A DNA stretch of 35,480 nt from an uncultured Gammaproteobacteria bacterium. Lineage in GTDB: Bacteria; Pseudomonadota; Gammaproteobacteria; Poriferisulfidales; GCA-002705445. Below are positions 24,554 through 32,650 of the stretch, one piece after another. The notes under the pieces were generated by a model. It was not told where the DNA came from and ran no database searches. It saw nothing but the letters and a program-made list of their open reading frames with translations. The stretch is from assembly GCA_913031205.1 (NCBI GenBank), contig CAJWEM010000010.1, forward strand, positions 1 through 35,480, read 5' to 3'. How positions within the stretch are numbered: position 1 is the first letter of the stretch; each line of letters begins with the position of its first letter. The position numbers were made by a program, and so were the translations under genes.

Positions 24554-25867
24554 ATGTTAGAAAATTATACTGTTTATTCGGCCAAAAATTTATCAGGGGA
24601 AATATCCGTACCAGGAGATAAATCCATATCCCATAGGGCATTGATTTTATTGTCAATTAGCACTGGAAAAGCAAAAGTTGAAAATTTTCTAGAATCAGAT
24701 GATTGTAAAGCTACATGTAGAATATTGCAAAAACTTGGCGTTAAAATTTATAAAGATTCAAATCATACATTTATAGTAGAGGGTGTTGGTTTAAATGGCC
24801 TTAAAGCATCAAACGATAACCTCGATTGCGGTAATTCTGGAACAAGCATGAGACTTCTTAGCGGACTTTTAAGCGCACAAAATTTTCCTAGCTTTTTAGT
24901 CGGCGACACCTCATTGCACAAAAGACCAATGGATAGAATAGCAATACCATTAAGAAAAATGGGAGCCATAATAAAGCTGTCTGATGATAATACTGCGCCA
25001 ATTGAAATTAATCCTGTAAAGAAAATTTCCCCCATTGAATATAATATGCAAATTGATAGCGCTCAAATTAAATCGGCAATTATCTTGTTAGCTCTTTATG
25101 CTTCAGGAAGTTCAAAAATAATAGAAAATCAAAAAACTCGAGATCACACTGAAAATATTTTGAGTTATTTAGGTGTAGATATACTAAGAAAAGAAAAAAC
25201 ATTGACTATAAACCCGCCACAAAAATTAATATCCAAAGATATTATTGTCCCAGGAGATATATCCTCAGCAATGTTTTTCATCGTAGCAGGTTTAATTACT
25301 AAAAAATCTAAAATAAAAATAAAAAATATTGGTTTGAATCCTACTAGAGTTGGAGCAATTGAAATATTGAAAATGATGGGTGCGAATATTGAAATAATAT
25401 ACAAGGAAAATAAGACCCCTGAGAAGGTTGGAGATATTATAGCCTCCTCATCAAATCTTAATGGTATCGAAATTCCAAAAAAATATGTTGCAAATGCAAT
25501 TGACGAATTCCCTATTATATTGATTGCTGCAGCCTGTGCTTCAGGTAAAACTACTCTTCAAAACGCGAAAGAGCTTAAATTTAAAGAGAGCGATAGGCTC
25601 CTAGCAATGTCTAAGGGATTAAAAAATTGTAAAATTGAAAATAATCTTAGAGATGACGGCATAGAGATATTTGGTGGAGAAATTTATGGTGGAAATATAG
25701 ATAGTTATGGCGATCATAGAATTGCTATGGCTTTCTCTATTGCAGGAATTGTATCGAAGGGAAATATGAAAATACATAACACAAAAAATATATCAACATC
25801 ATTTCCTAATTTTTATGATCTTATGAATTGCCTTGGAGTAAAATACGAAAAAAAAATTGAATCCTAA
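24554..25867 (+). CDS. aroA: 3-phosphoshikimate 1-carboxyvinyltransferase (EPSP synthase)
   Basis: Joins shikimate-3-phosphate and PEP in the shikimate pathway. The 437-residue enzyme has VPGDKSISHRALIL, LDCGNSGTSMRLLSG, KRPMDRI, SAQIKSAI, TRDHTEN, NPTRVG, KESDRL and SYGDHRIAMAF. The four motifs GDKS, SAQxK, RxHTE and NxTR are those used to define class II EPSP synthases. The sequence resembles the AroA half of the TyrA-AroA fusion of pseudomonads, but here it is a separate ORF. The end overlaps cmk by 11 bases. Confidence 0.97.
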   Translation: MLENYTVYSAKNLSGEISVPGDKSISHRALILLSISTGKAKVENFLESDDCKATCRILQKLGVKIYKDSNHTFIVEGVGLNGLKASNDNLDCGNSGTSMRLLSGLLSAQNFPSFLVGDTSLHKRPMDRIAIPLRKMGAIIKLSDDNTAPIEINPVKKISPIEYNMQIDSAQIKSAIILLALYASGSSKIIENQKTRDHTENILSYLGVDILRKEKTLTINPPQKLISKDIIVPGDISSAMFFIVAGLITKKSKIKIKNIGLNPTRVGAIEILKMMGANIEIIYKENKTPEKVGDIIASSSNLNGIEIPKKYVANAIDEFPIILIAAACASGKTTLQNAKELKFKESDRLLAMSKGLKNCKIENNLRDDGIEIFGGEIYGGNIDSYGDHRIAMAFSIAGIVSKGNMKIHNTKNISTSFPNFYDLMNCLGVKYEKKIES

Positions 25868-26531
25868 AATTATTACAATTGACGGCCCAAGTGGTGTTGG
25901 AAAAGGAACTATTGCAATAATGGTTGCTGACTACTTGGGTTATAACTATTTAGATAGCGGTTCATTATATAGATCATTAGCACTTGCTTTGTCGCAAAAA
26001 AATATAGATTTGGTAAAAGACATCAATGATATTGAAAAAAATATTTTTGAAATAGACATTGATTTTAAATATGAGAAAAATGGTAAAATCACAGTTTTTG
26101 TAAATAAAGCTGATTTTACTAAAAAAATTCGGACCGAAAAAGTTGCAAAAATGGCATCACAAATCGCTAAAAATGCAAATGCAAGAAAAATGCTTGAGGT
26201 AGTTCAGAGAAAGCATATTAGGGCTCCGGGATTGGTTGCTGATGGGCGTGATATGGGCACAAAGGTCTTTAATGAGGCAAATATTAAGTTTTTTTTAACC
26301 GCATCAGTAGAAAAAAGAGCAGAAAGGCGATTAAATCAGTTGAAAGATCAAGGAATTAGTGCTAACTTGCCGAACCTCATACATGAACTTTTGTTGAGAG
26401 ATAAGGCTGATACGGAAAGAACTATATCTCCTCTCGTCCCAGCTGATGATGCGATTCTTGTTGATACAAGTGAGCTTAGTGCAACTGAAGTTTTTAATAA
26501 AATTAAGGAACTAATAGATAAGAATATTTAG
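25857..26531 (+). CDS. cmk: Cytidylate kinase
   Basis: Phosphorylates CMP and dCMP. The 224-residue protein has the P-loop [10 protein letters not shown] at residues 9-18, [13 protein letters not shown], the NMP-binding [12 protein letters not shown] and [14 protein letters not shown]. Start is a TTG at 25857 inside the aroA end; no ATG precedes the P-loop in this frame, so TTG is required. Five bases separate it from rpsA, the usual partner. Confidence 0.96.
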   Translation: MNPKIITIDGPSGVGKGTIAIMVADYLGYNYLDSGSLYRSLALALSQKNIDLVKDINDIEKNIFEIDIDFKYEKNGKITVFVNKADFTKKIRTEKVAKMASQIAKNANARKMLEVVQRKHIRAPGLVADGRDMGTKVFNEANIKFFLTASVEKRAERRLNQLKDQGISANLPNLIHELLLRDKADTERTISPLVPADDAILVDTSELSATEVFNKIKELIDKNI

Positions 26532-26536
26532 AATTT

Positions 26537-28195
26537 ATGAGTGAAGAATTTTCAACATTACTTGAAGAAAGTATTTCCAAATTACAGGTTAAACCTGGAA
26601 CTATAATAAATGGCACAGTAATTGATGTTAAGAAAGATTTAGTAATCGTTAATGCTGGCCTTAAATCTGAAGGCATGATTCCAATTGATCAATTCATCGG
26701 CTTTGATGGCAAAGTCGAAGTACAAGAGGGAGACACTGTAGAAGTTTCAGTGGACGCAATTGAAGATGGTTTTGGAGAAACAAAACTATCAAGAGAGAAA
26801 GCAAAGAAAGCTAGAGCTTGGGTCTCATTAACAGAAGCTTTCGAAAAGAAACAAATACTAGAAGGAAGAATTACTGGGAAAGTTAAAGGCGGCTTCACTG
26901 TCGATTTAGCTGATATTAAAGCTTTCCTACCAGGCTCTTTAGTTGATGTAAGACCGGTTAGAGAAACAACATATCTCGAAGGTAAAGATTTAGAATTTAT
27001 CGTTATTAAAATAGATAAAAAAAGAAATAATGTTGTTGTTTCAAGGAAGGCTGTTTTAGAATCTGAAAATAGTGATGAAAGAGATGAGCTTATCTCAAAT
27101 CTAGAAGAAGGCTCTGTCGTTAAAGGTATAGTAAAAAATATCACAGACTATGGTGCTTTTCTTGATCTCGGAGGAGTAGATGGACTTTTACACATAACTG
27201 ATATGGCATGGAAGCGAGTAAGACACCCGTCAGAATTGATTAATGTTGGCGACGAAATTGAAGTTAAAGTACTAAAATTTGATAAAGAGAAGACTAGAGT
27301 TTCACTTGGTCTAAAACAATTAAATGAAGATCCATGGTTTGAAATAAGTAAAGCACACCCTGAAGGTTCACAACTTAAAGGAAAAATCACTAATATTGCG
27401 GATTACGGTTGTTTCGTGGAGATTCATAATGGTGTCGAGGGTTTAGTTCATGTTTCAGAGATGGATTGGACAAACAAAAATGCCAACCCAGAAAAGCTAG
27501 TTTCAATTGGGCAGGAAATTGATGTAATGATCCTTGATATAGATCCTGAAAGAAGAAGAATATCACTAGGCATAAAACAATGTCAGCCAAATCCTTGGTC
27601 TAAATTTATTGATAATCATAACGTAGGCGAAATAATTGTTGGTAAAATTAAGTCTATTACTGATTTTGGTATATTTATAGGTTTAGATGACGGAATAGAT
27701 GGCTTAGTGCATTTATCCGATTTATCCTGGACAGAAAGTGGTGAAGATGCTGTAAGAAACTATAAAAAGGGTGATGAGTTGAAAACAATATTATTGTCAG
27801 CCGATACTGATAGAGAGAGGATATCTTTAGGTGTAAAACAGTTAACAGCAAATAAATTTCAAGAATACATTCAAAAAAATACAAAAGGATCAGTTGTTAA
27901 AGGAAAAATTTTGGAAAAGAATGCAAAACATATATCAGTTCATTTAGATGTAGAGGTGATTGGAAATTTAAAATTATCTGAGCTAACCGATGACGTTAAT
28001 GTTGATTCAATGAATATAGATGATGAACTTGAGTTATTGATTACGAATATTGATAAAAAAAATCAGGCAATTAGCTTATCGATGAAGGCACTGGAAAAAC
28101 ATCAAGAGGGTGAAGCCCTAGATCAGTATAATCAAAAAAATGAATCAGTAGGAAGCTCCCTTGGTGATATATTAAAAGAGCAAATAGATAAATAG
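26537..28195 (+). CDS. rpsA: 30S ribosomal protein S1
   Basis: S1 binds mRNA and helps load messages with weak or no Shine-Dalgarno onto the 30S subunit. The 552-residue protein has six S1 repeats starting near residues 19, 104, 190, 277, 364 and 451. Domains 3-5 are the most canonical ([53 protein letters not shown]). E. coli S1 is 557 aa. Only five bases separate it from cmk and no Shine-Dalgarno is seen. Confidence 0.98.
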   Translation: MSEEFSTLLEESISKLQVKPGTIINGTVIDVKKDLVIVNAGLKSEGMIPIDQFIGFDGKVEVQEGDTVEVSVDAIEDGFGETKLSREKAKKARAWVSLTEAFEKKQILEGRITGKVKGGFTVDLADIKAFLPGSLVDVRPVRETTYLEGKDLEFIVIKIDKKRNNVVVSRKAVLESENSDERDELISNLEEGSVVKGIVKNITDYGAFLDLGGVDGLLHITDMAWKRVRHPSELINVGDEIEVKVLKFDKEKTRVSLGLKQLNEDPWFEISKAHPEGSQLKGKITNIADYGCFVEIHNGVEGLVHVSEMDWTNKNANPEKLVSIGQEIDVMILDIDPERRRISLGIKQCQPNPWSKFIDNHNVGEIIVGKIKSITDFGIFIGLDDGIDGLVHLSDLSWTESGEDAVRNYKKGDELKTILLSADTDRERISLGVKQLTANKFQEYIQKNTKGSVVKGKILEKNAKHISVHLDVEVIGNLKLSELTDDVNVDSMNIDDELELLITNIDKKNQAISLSMKALEKHQEGEALDQYNQKNESVGSSLGDILKEQIDK

Positions 28196-28211
28196 TATTT
28201 TATAAATTATT

Positions 28212-28526
28212 ATGGAAGACAAAAGAGATTCAATTACAAAGTCAGAATTAATAGAAAAAATATCAGCAAAGATTCCTCAGCTCGGCTCTAAAGATGTAGA
28301 ACTCTCTGTAAAATCTCTAATCGAAAAAATCATCGAGACTTTAGCTTCAGGCGATAGAACCGAAGTCAGAGGTTTTGGAAGTTTCTCTGTTCATTACAGG
28401 AAACCTCGAATTGGTAGAAATCCTAAGACTGGTGATTCTGTATCACTTCCAGGTAAAAATGCTGCACATTTCAAGCCAGGCAAGGTGTTACGAAATAGAA
28501 TAAATAATTCTCAGGACAAAACCTAA
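28212..28526 (+). CDS. ihfB: Integration host factor subunit beta
   Basis: DNA-bending HU-family protein. [33 protein letters not shown] and the C-terminal [13 protein letters not shown] identify IHF-beta. About seven extra residues (MEDKRDS) precede the usual MTKSELIE start. No alternative start codon is available there, so the extension is probably real. Next to rpsA as in other gammaproteobacteria; ihfA is not in the window. Confidence 0.95.
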   Translation: MEDKRDSITKSELIEKISAKIPQLGSKDVELSVKSLIEKIIETLASGDRTEVRGFGSFSVHYRKPRIGRNPKTGDSVSLPGKNAAHFKPGKVLRNRINNSQDKT

Positions 28527-28541
28527 GAAAAGCCCTATAAT
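28513..28541 (+). promoter_or_regulatory. Candidate promoter of lapA-lapB
   Basis: AGGACA (28513-28518) and a perfect TATAAT (28536-28541) are 17 bases apart. They lie across the end of ihfB and the 46-base gap before lapA. The -35 box matches four of six. Confidence 0.35.
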
Positions 28542-28542
28542 A

Positions 28543-28565
28543 TATAGTAACTTTTAAATACTATA
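28543..28565. repeat. TATAGTA-N9-TACTATA inverted repeat before lapA
   Basis: Perfect 7-base arms flank nine bases, placed immediately downstream of the candidate lapA -10 box and ending seven bases before the lapA ATG. It could be an operator or a weak AT-only hairpin in the leader. AT-rich composition makes chance arms fairly likely. Confidence 0.3.
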
Positions 28566-28572
28566 ATAAATT

Positions 28573-28863
28573 ATGTTTAGGTTATTTGGGTTAATTCTTA
28601 CAGTTTTTATATGCGTCCTAAGCGTCGCTGCAGTTTATTACAACAAAATGCCTTATTTAATAGATTTCCATGTTATTCAATTTGACGATATACCTCTGGG
28701 TATTCTTTTATTTCTGTCGATGTTACTAGGCATAATAATTGCTACTTTTTTTCTAATCGGTTTAGTCCTTAGCGTAAGAAGAAAGTATAAAAATTTAAAA
28801 AAAGATCATGAGCTATTAGATAAGGAAGTTCAAAACTTAAGAAGGATTCCAATTCAAGAGTAA
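28573..28863 (+). CDS. lapA: Lipopolysaccharide assembly protein A (LapA, DUF1049)
   Basis: Small inner-membrane protein that acts with LapB in controlling LPS assembly. Two hydrophobic helices (LILTVFICVLSVAAV and PLGILLFLSMLLGIIIATFF) are followed by a basic, coiled-coil-like tail (RRKYKNLKKDHELLDKEVQ), the LapA/DUF1049 layout. The 96-residue length is typical. It precedes lapB by one codon; together they lie between ihfB and pyrF as in E. coli relatives. Confidence 0.9.
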   Translation: MFRLFGLILTVFICVLSVAAVYYNKMPYLIDFHVIQFDDIPLGILLFLSMLLGIIIATFFLIGLVLSVRRKYKNLKKDHELLDKEVQNLRRIPIQE

Positions 28864-28866
28864 AAA

Positions 28867-30063
28867 ATGTATATCGCTATTTCTACAATAATTTTTTTAA
28901 TAATAATAGTCTCTGCGATTTTATTTTATATTTCTGTCAAGTCTTTTTACAAAAAAAAGATAAATAATATTCCTGTTGAATATCTTCAGAGTATGAATTA
29001 TTTATTGTCTGAGCAGCACGACAAAGCAATAGACACTTTTATGTCAATGGTAAGTGTTAATAAGGATACTGCAGAAACACATATCATTCTTGGAAATCTA
29101 TTCAGAAACAGAGGCGAAGTAGACAGGGCTATAAGAATTCACCAAAATTTAATAGCTAGACCAGAACTCAAGCCAGAAATTAGACAGCAATGTTCTATAG
29201 AATTAGCAAGGGATTACTTAAAATCAGGATTTTTAGATAGAGCCGAATTAATTTTTACGAGGCTATCATACGAAATAGAAAACCCTGTTCAGGTGTTACA
29301 TCATCTTAAAGAAATCTACGAACAAGAAAAAGAATGGAAAAAAGCAATTGATATTGCTGAAAGAATTCAGTCTATAACAAATGAAGATATGTCAGATGTT
29401 ATATCGCACTACTATTGCGAGCTAGCTGAAGACGAAATAGTTTTAACAAACAAAGAGAATCTAGATGTTGCAAAGAAGTATACCAATAAAGCGTTAGGCT
29501 ATAATAAGAAGTCGTTAAGAGCATTAATACTATTAGGTGATATATCTTTTGAGAATAAAAATTTTACGGATGCTTTAAAGAGGTATATGAATATTTTTGA
29601 CTCGAATCCTAATTTTTCTTACCTTGTACTTGATAAAGTTAAGAAGACATATGACAATTTGGGAACAAAAGAGAATTTTTTCTCATTCGTAAAAAGTTTA
29701 TCTAAAATACAGACTCCAATGGAGTTATATTCTAATTTGAGCAATGTATTGCCAACAAATATGAGCAATAAGGAGTTATCTGACTTATATGATGGTGAGT
29801 TTCAAAAAGGCAAAGCTTCTTTAACCCTATTATCAGATTATATTAATCTAATCGAACAAAATAAAATTGCTTTTGATAATAAAAGCTTGAACAACATAAA
29901 AAGATGTTTAAATTCGCATTCTAATAAAGAAAGTCGACACGAATGTGTAAATTGTGGTTTTAATAGTATAAGACATTTTTGGCAATGTCCAAGTTGCCAT
30001 CAATGGTCTTCAATTAGTAAAAGTTTACTAAACAAGTCCAAAAATGACCATTATGTCGTTTGA
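28867..30063 (+). CDS. lapB: Lipopolysaccharide assembly protein B (LapB/YciM)
   Basis: Membrane-anchored TPR protein that in E. coli recruits FtsH to degrade LpxC and so tunes LPS synthesis. One N-terminal membrane helix (ISTIIFLIIIVSAILFYI) is followed by about eight TPR-like helical pairs (AETHIILGNLFRNRGEVDRA and later). A C-terminal rubredoxin-like metal site has Cys360, Cys363, Cys374 and Cys377 (CVNC...CPSC). The 398-aa length matches the family. It overlaps pyrF by up to 20 bases. Confidence 0.95.
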   Translation: MYIAISTIIFLIIIVSAILFYISVKSFYKKKINNIPVEYLQSMNYLLSEQHDKAIDTFMSMVSVNKDTAETHIILGNLFRNRGEVDRAIRIHQNLIARPELKPEIRQQCSIELARDYLKSGFLDRAELIFTRLSYEIENPVQVLHHLKEIYEQEKEWKKAIDIAERIQSITNEDMSDVISHYYCELAEDEIVLTNKENLDVAKKYTNKALGYNKKSLRALILLGDISFENKNFTDALKRYMNIFDSNPNFSYLVLDKVKKTYDNLGTKENFFSFVKSLSKIQTPMELYSNLSNVLPTNMSNKELSDLYDGEFQKGKASLTLLSDYINLIEQNKIAFDNKSLNNIKRCLNSHSNKESRHECVNCGFNSIRHFWQCPSCHQWSSISKSLLNKSKNDHYVV

Positions 30064-30775
30064 AGATCATAAATTATCTAAAGTTATAGTTGCGCTTGAT
30101 TATCAAAATGAAAATGATGCATTAAAGATGGCTAAAATACTTAGTCCAGATATGTGTAATTTGAAAGTAGGTTTAGAGTTATTTATTAGTTGCGGACCTG
30201 AGATTATTAAGAAATTACATAATTTGAATTATAAAATATTTTTAGATTTAAAACTTCATGATATCAATAACACAGTTTTAAAAAGTATTAATGCAATCGG
30301 GCAACTAGGAGTTTGGATGACAAATATTCATGCTGCTGGGGGTATGTCGATGATGATAGATGCAGTTGAGGAACTTCAAAAAAATTATAACGACATCATA
30401 ATCCTTGGCGTAACCGTGCTAACTTCTTTGGATAATGAAAAATTTAAAGAAATCGGATATTCAAAGGAAATTAACGACCAAGTTGTTCATATGGCTTCAA
30501 TGTGTCACAAATCAAAATTAAATGGTGTAGTATGTTCTGCAAAAGAGGCAAAATTGATAAAAGAGAATCTACCATCCGATTTTATATGCGTATGCCCTGG
30601 CATAAGGACAAAAAATAGCTCAAACGATGACCAAGAAAGAATTATGACTCCAAAAGAAGCAGCCGAAAATGGGGCTGATTATATTGTAGTTGGTAGACCA
30701 ATTACACAAAGCAATGATCCACTAAGCTCCTTAAAAACAATAAAAGAAGAATTTGAAAATAGTCTTAATAAATAA
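30044..30775 (+). CDS. pyrF: Orotidine 5'-phosphate decarboxylase
   Basis: Last step of UMP synthesis. The 243-residue barrel has VIVALDYQNENDAL, KVGLELFISCGPEI, the catalytic FLDLKLHDINNT (usual form DLKFHDIPNT, with Asn replacing Pro) and VVGRPITQSNDP. The frame opens at ATG 30044 within lapB. ATG 30053 is an equally possible start and would shorten the overlap to 11 bases. It overlaps galU by one base (TAATG). Confidence 0.96.
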   Translation: MTIMSFEDHKLSKVIVALDYQNENDALKMAKILSPDMCNLKVGLELFISCGPEIIKKLHNLNYKIFLDLKLHDINNTVLKSINAIGQLGVWMTNIHAAGGMSMMIDAVEELQKNYNDIIILGVTVLTSLDNEKFKEIGYSKEINDQVVHMASMCHKSKLNGVVCSAKEAKLIKENLPSDFICVCPGIRTKNSSNDDQERIMTPKEAAENGADYIVVGRPITQSNDPLSSLKTIKEEFENSLNK

Positions 30776-31656
30776 TGAGCCAACATAATAAAATAAAAAT
30801 AGCTGTTTTCCCTGTTGCTGGAATGGGCACAAGATTTTTACCTGCAACAAAAGCTAGCCCAAAAGAAATGCTTCCAATAGTTGATAAACCACTTATTCAA
30901 TACGCCGCTGAAGAGGCAGTAGAAGCTGGAATAGAAACATTAATCTTCATTACCGGAAGAAATAAATTAAGTATTCCAAATCATTTTGATAAAGCATATG
31001 AAATTGAATCTGAACTTGAAAAGAAAAATAAAAAAAAAGAGCTAGAGCTTATTAAGATTTTACCAACCAATGTTAAGTGTATTTATATAAGGCAAAATGA
31101 AGCTTTGGGACTTGGACATGCAGTACTTTGCGCAAAATCTGCAGTCGGTAAAAATCCGTTTGCAGTTATTCTTGCTGACGATATTATTCTATCAAAAGAA
31201 GAAGGCTGTCTTTCGCAAATGACAAATAAGTTTAATGATTTACAATCAAGCATAGTTGCAATCGAGAAAGTTAATAAAGATCTACTTCAAGAGTACGGCA
31301 TTATTGGGGGTTTTAAAAGTGATAACAATTATTGGGAATTAGATAAAATTATTGAAAAGCCAAAAATAGAAGAAGCACCAAGTGATATGGGTGTTGTAGG
31401 AAGATATATATTAACACCAACCATTTTTGAAATTTTAGAAAATACTGCAAAAGGCTCAGGTGGTGAAATTCAACTTACAGATGCTATTGCAACTCAAATT
31501 AAGAAAGAGAAGGTTTATGCATATGAGTTTGCTGGCAAAAGATTTGATTGTGGAAATAAGCTTGGATTCTTAAAAGCAACCATTGAGTATGGGTTAAATC
31601 ATCAAGAAATTTCAAGCGAATTGAAATCTTATCTTAAAGATCTTGATATCGACTAA
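30775..31656 (+). CDS. galU: UTP-glucose-1-phosphate uridylyltransferase
   Basis: Makes UDP-glucose for envelope polysaccharides. The nucleotide-binding motif GMGTRFLPATKASPKEMLP starts near residue 16, then VDKPLIQYAAEEA, LGHAVLCAK, VILADD and the KRFDCGNKLGFL-like GKRFDCGNKLGFL. The 293-aa length is typical of bacterial GalU. Its stop is one base from the 3' end of the opposing tRNA-Asn. Confidence 0.96.
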   Translation: MSQHNKIKIAVFPVAGMGTRFLPATKASPKEMLPIVDKPLIQYAAEEAVEAGIETLIFITGRNKLSIPNHFDKAYEIESELEKKNKKKELELIKILPTNVKCIYIRQNEALGLGHAVLCAKSAVGKNPFAVILADDIILSKEEGCLSQMTNKFNDLQSSIVAIEKVNKDLLQEYGIIGGFKSDNNYWELDKIIEKPKIEEAPSDMGVVGRYILTPTIFEILENTAKGSGGEIQLTDAIATQIKKEKVYAYEFAGKRFDCGNKLGFLKATIEYGLNHQEISSELKSYLKDLDID

Positions 31657-31657
31657 A

Positions 31658-31733
31658 TGGCTCCCCCGGACGGGCTCGAACCGCCGACCTAGTGATTAAC
31701 AGTCACCCGCTCTACCAACTGAGCTACAGGGGA
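31658..31733 (-). tRNA. tRNA-Asn (anticodon GTT)
   Basis: A 76-base minus-strand cloverleaf. The acceptor is TCCCCTG/CGGGGGA with one U-G pair. D arm AGCTCAGTTGGTAGAGC, anticodon loop CTGTTAA giving GTT, and T arm GGCGGTTCGAGCCCGTC with GTTCGAG are all standard. The 3' CCA is encoded. Confidence 0.97.
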
Positions 31734-31746
31734 ATATAGAATCAGT

Positions 31747-31752
31747 ATTATA
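31747..31752 (-). promoter_or_regulatory. -10 element for tRNA-Asn
   Basis: A perfect minus-strand TATAAT lies 13 bases before the mature 5' end of the tRNA, leaving a leader of about seven bases. The sequence 17 bases upstream (TTATGA) is a weak -35. The remaining 134-base gap to the DUF3050 gene is AT-rich with a plus-strand TATAAT near 31817 but no well-spaced -35. Confidence 0.45.
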
Positions 31753-31882
31753 CGTATTTTTTTTTATATTCATAATGTTATTTTTATTTTGAATTTTCTT
31801 GACTATTTTCAAATATAATTTTTGGTTCTTATATAGAAAAGTAGATATATATTTTTCAAAAAAATAAATGTATTTTTTTCAA

Positions 31883-32650
31883 ATGAATCAAAATACTAAA
31901 GAATTTAAATTCCTTCAGGATAAAATAAAAGAACTAAATTCCCATAAATTATTTGAGAAAGGTCCAAATTTTACAAAGGAAGAACTGAAGATTTTTATGG
32001 AGTTCCATATTTATGCTGTTTGGGATTTTATGAGTATAGTAAAATCCTTACAAGACTTTATATGCCCATCAACCTATCCATGGAGACCAAATAAATATAC
32101 CAAGAATGGAATAGCTCATTTAATAAATGAAATTGTTTTCTCAGAGGAGTCAGATGTTGATGAAAATGATAATTACTTCTCTCATTTTGATTTATATGTC
32201 TCAGCAATGAATGATGTGGGCGCAGATAGCTCGAAAGCAATAAATTTTATAGATAAATTTGACTTTCACGACTATAGTTTGTCAGAGTTGCCAGAAGAGA
32301 GCCTTGAATTTATAAAGAATACTTTTAATTCTATTAAATCAAATAAGTTATCAAATATTGCAGCAATATTTACTTACGGAAGAGAGACCACTATACCCGA
32401 TATGTTTTCCAAAATTTTAAGTAAGATAGACGAAAAGGATATTAGGTATAAAAATCTAAGATTATATATAAAAAGACATATAGAGGTTGATAGCTCAAGA
32501 CACGGCCCGCTATCAATTCAATTATTTAATTTTACATGTGAGAATAAACAAGATGTCTTCGATGAGGCAATTGAACACGCAATTAAAGCTATTGAGGCAA
32601 GAATACTTTTATGGGACGGGGTATTGAAAAGGATAAAAGATATAAATTAA
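31883..32650 (+). CDS. DUF3050 protein, heme-oxygenase-like fold (putative metal enzyme)
   Basis: Recognised as DUF3050 by FMEFHIYAVWDFMSIVKSLQ, INEIVFSEESD, SHFDLYVSAMNDVGAD, YGRETTIPDMF and HIEVDSSRHGPLS. The family is helical and belongs to the heme-oxygenase-like superfamily; no activity is established that I know of. Conserved acid/His positions (E40, H42, E168, D203 and H207 counting from ATG 31883) resemble the ligand sets of heme-oxygenase-like diiron oxidases, with a D-x3-H pair in a late helix. This is inference. The ORF track starts at ATG 31868; I prefer 31883 (255 aa) because MYFFQ is an unlikely N-terminus. Its stop overlaps that of the convergent aminotransferase. Confidence 0.78.
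   Translation: MNQNTKEFKFLQDKIKELNSHKLFEKGPNFTKEELKIFMEFHIYAVWDFMSIVKSLQDFICPSTYPWRPNKYTKNGIAHLINEIVFSEESDVDENDNYFSHFDLYVSAMNDVGADSSKAINFIDKFDFHDYSLSELPEESLEFIKNTFNSIKSNKLSNIAAIFTYGRETTIPDMFSKILSKIDEKDIRYKNLRLYIKRHIEVDSSRHGPLSIQLFNFTCENKQDVFDEAIEHAIKAIEARILLWDGVLKRIKDIN

Noticed and set aside
26689-27144. 151-aa minus-strand ORF inside rpsA
   Set aside because: Antisense shadow of the S1 repeats; Ser/Thr/Pro-rich translation with no family resemblance.
27123-27870. Direct repeats
   Set aside because: These are the homologous S1 domains of rpsA, not a DNA repeat element.
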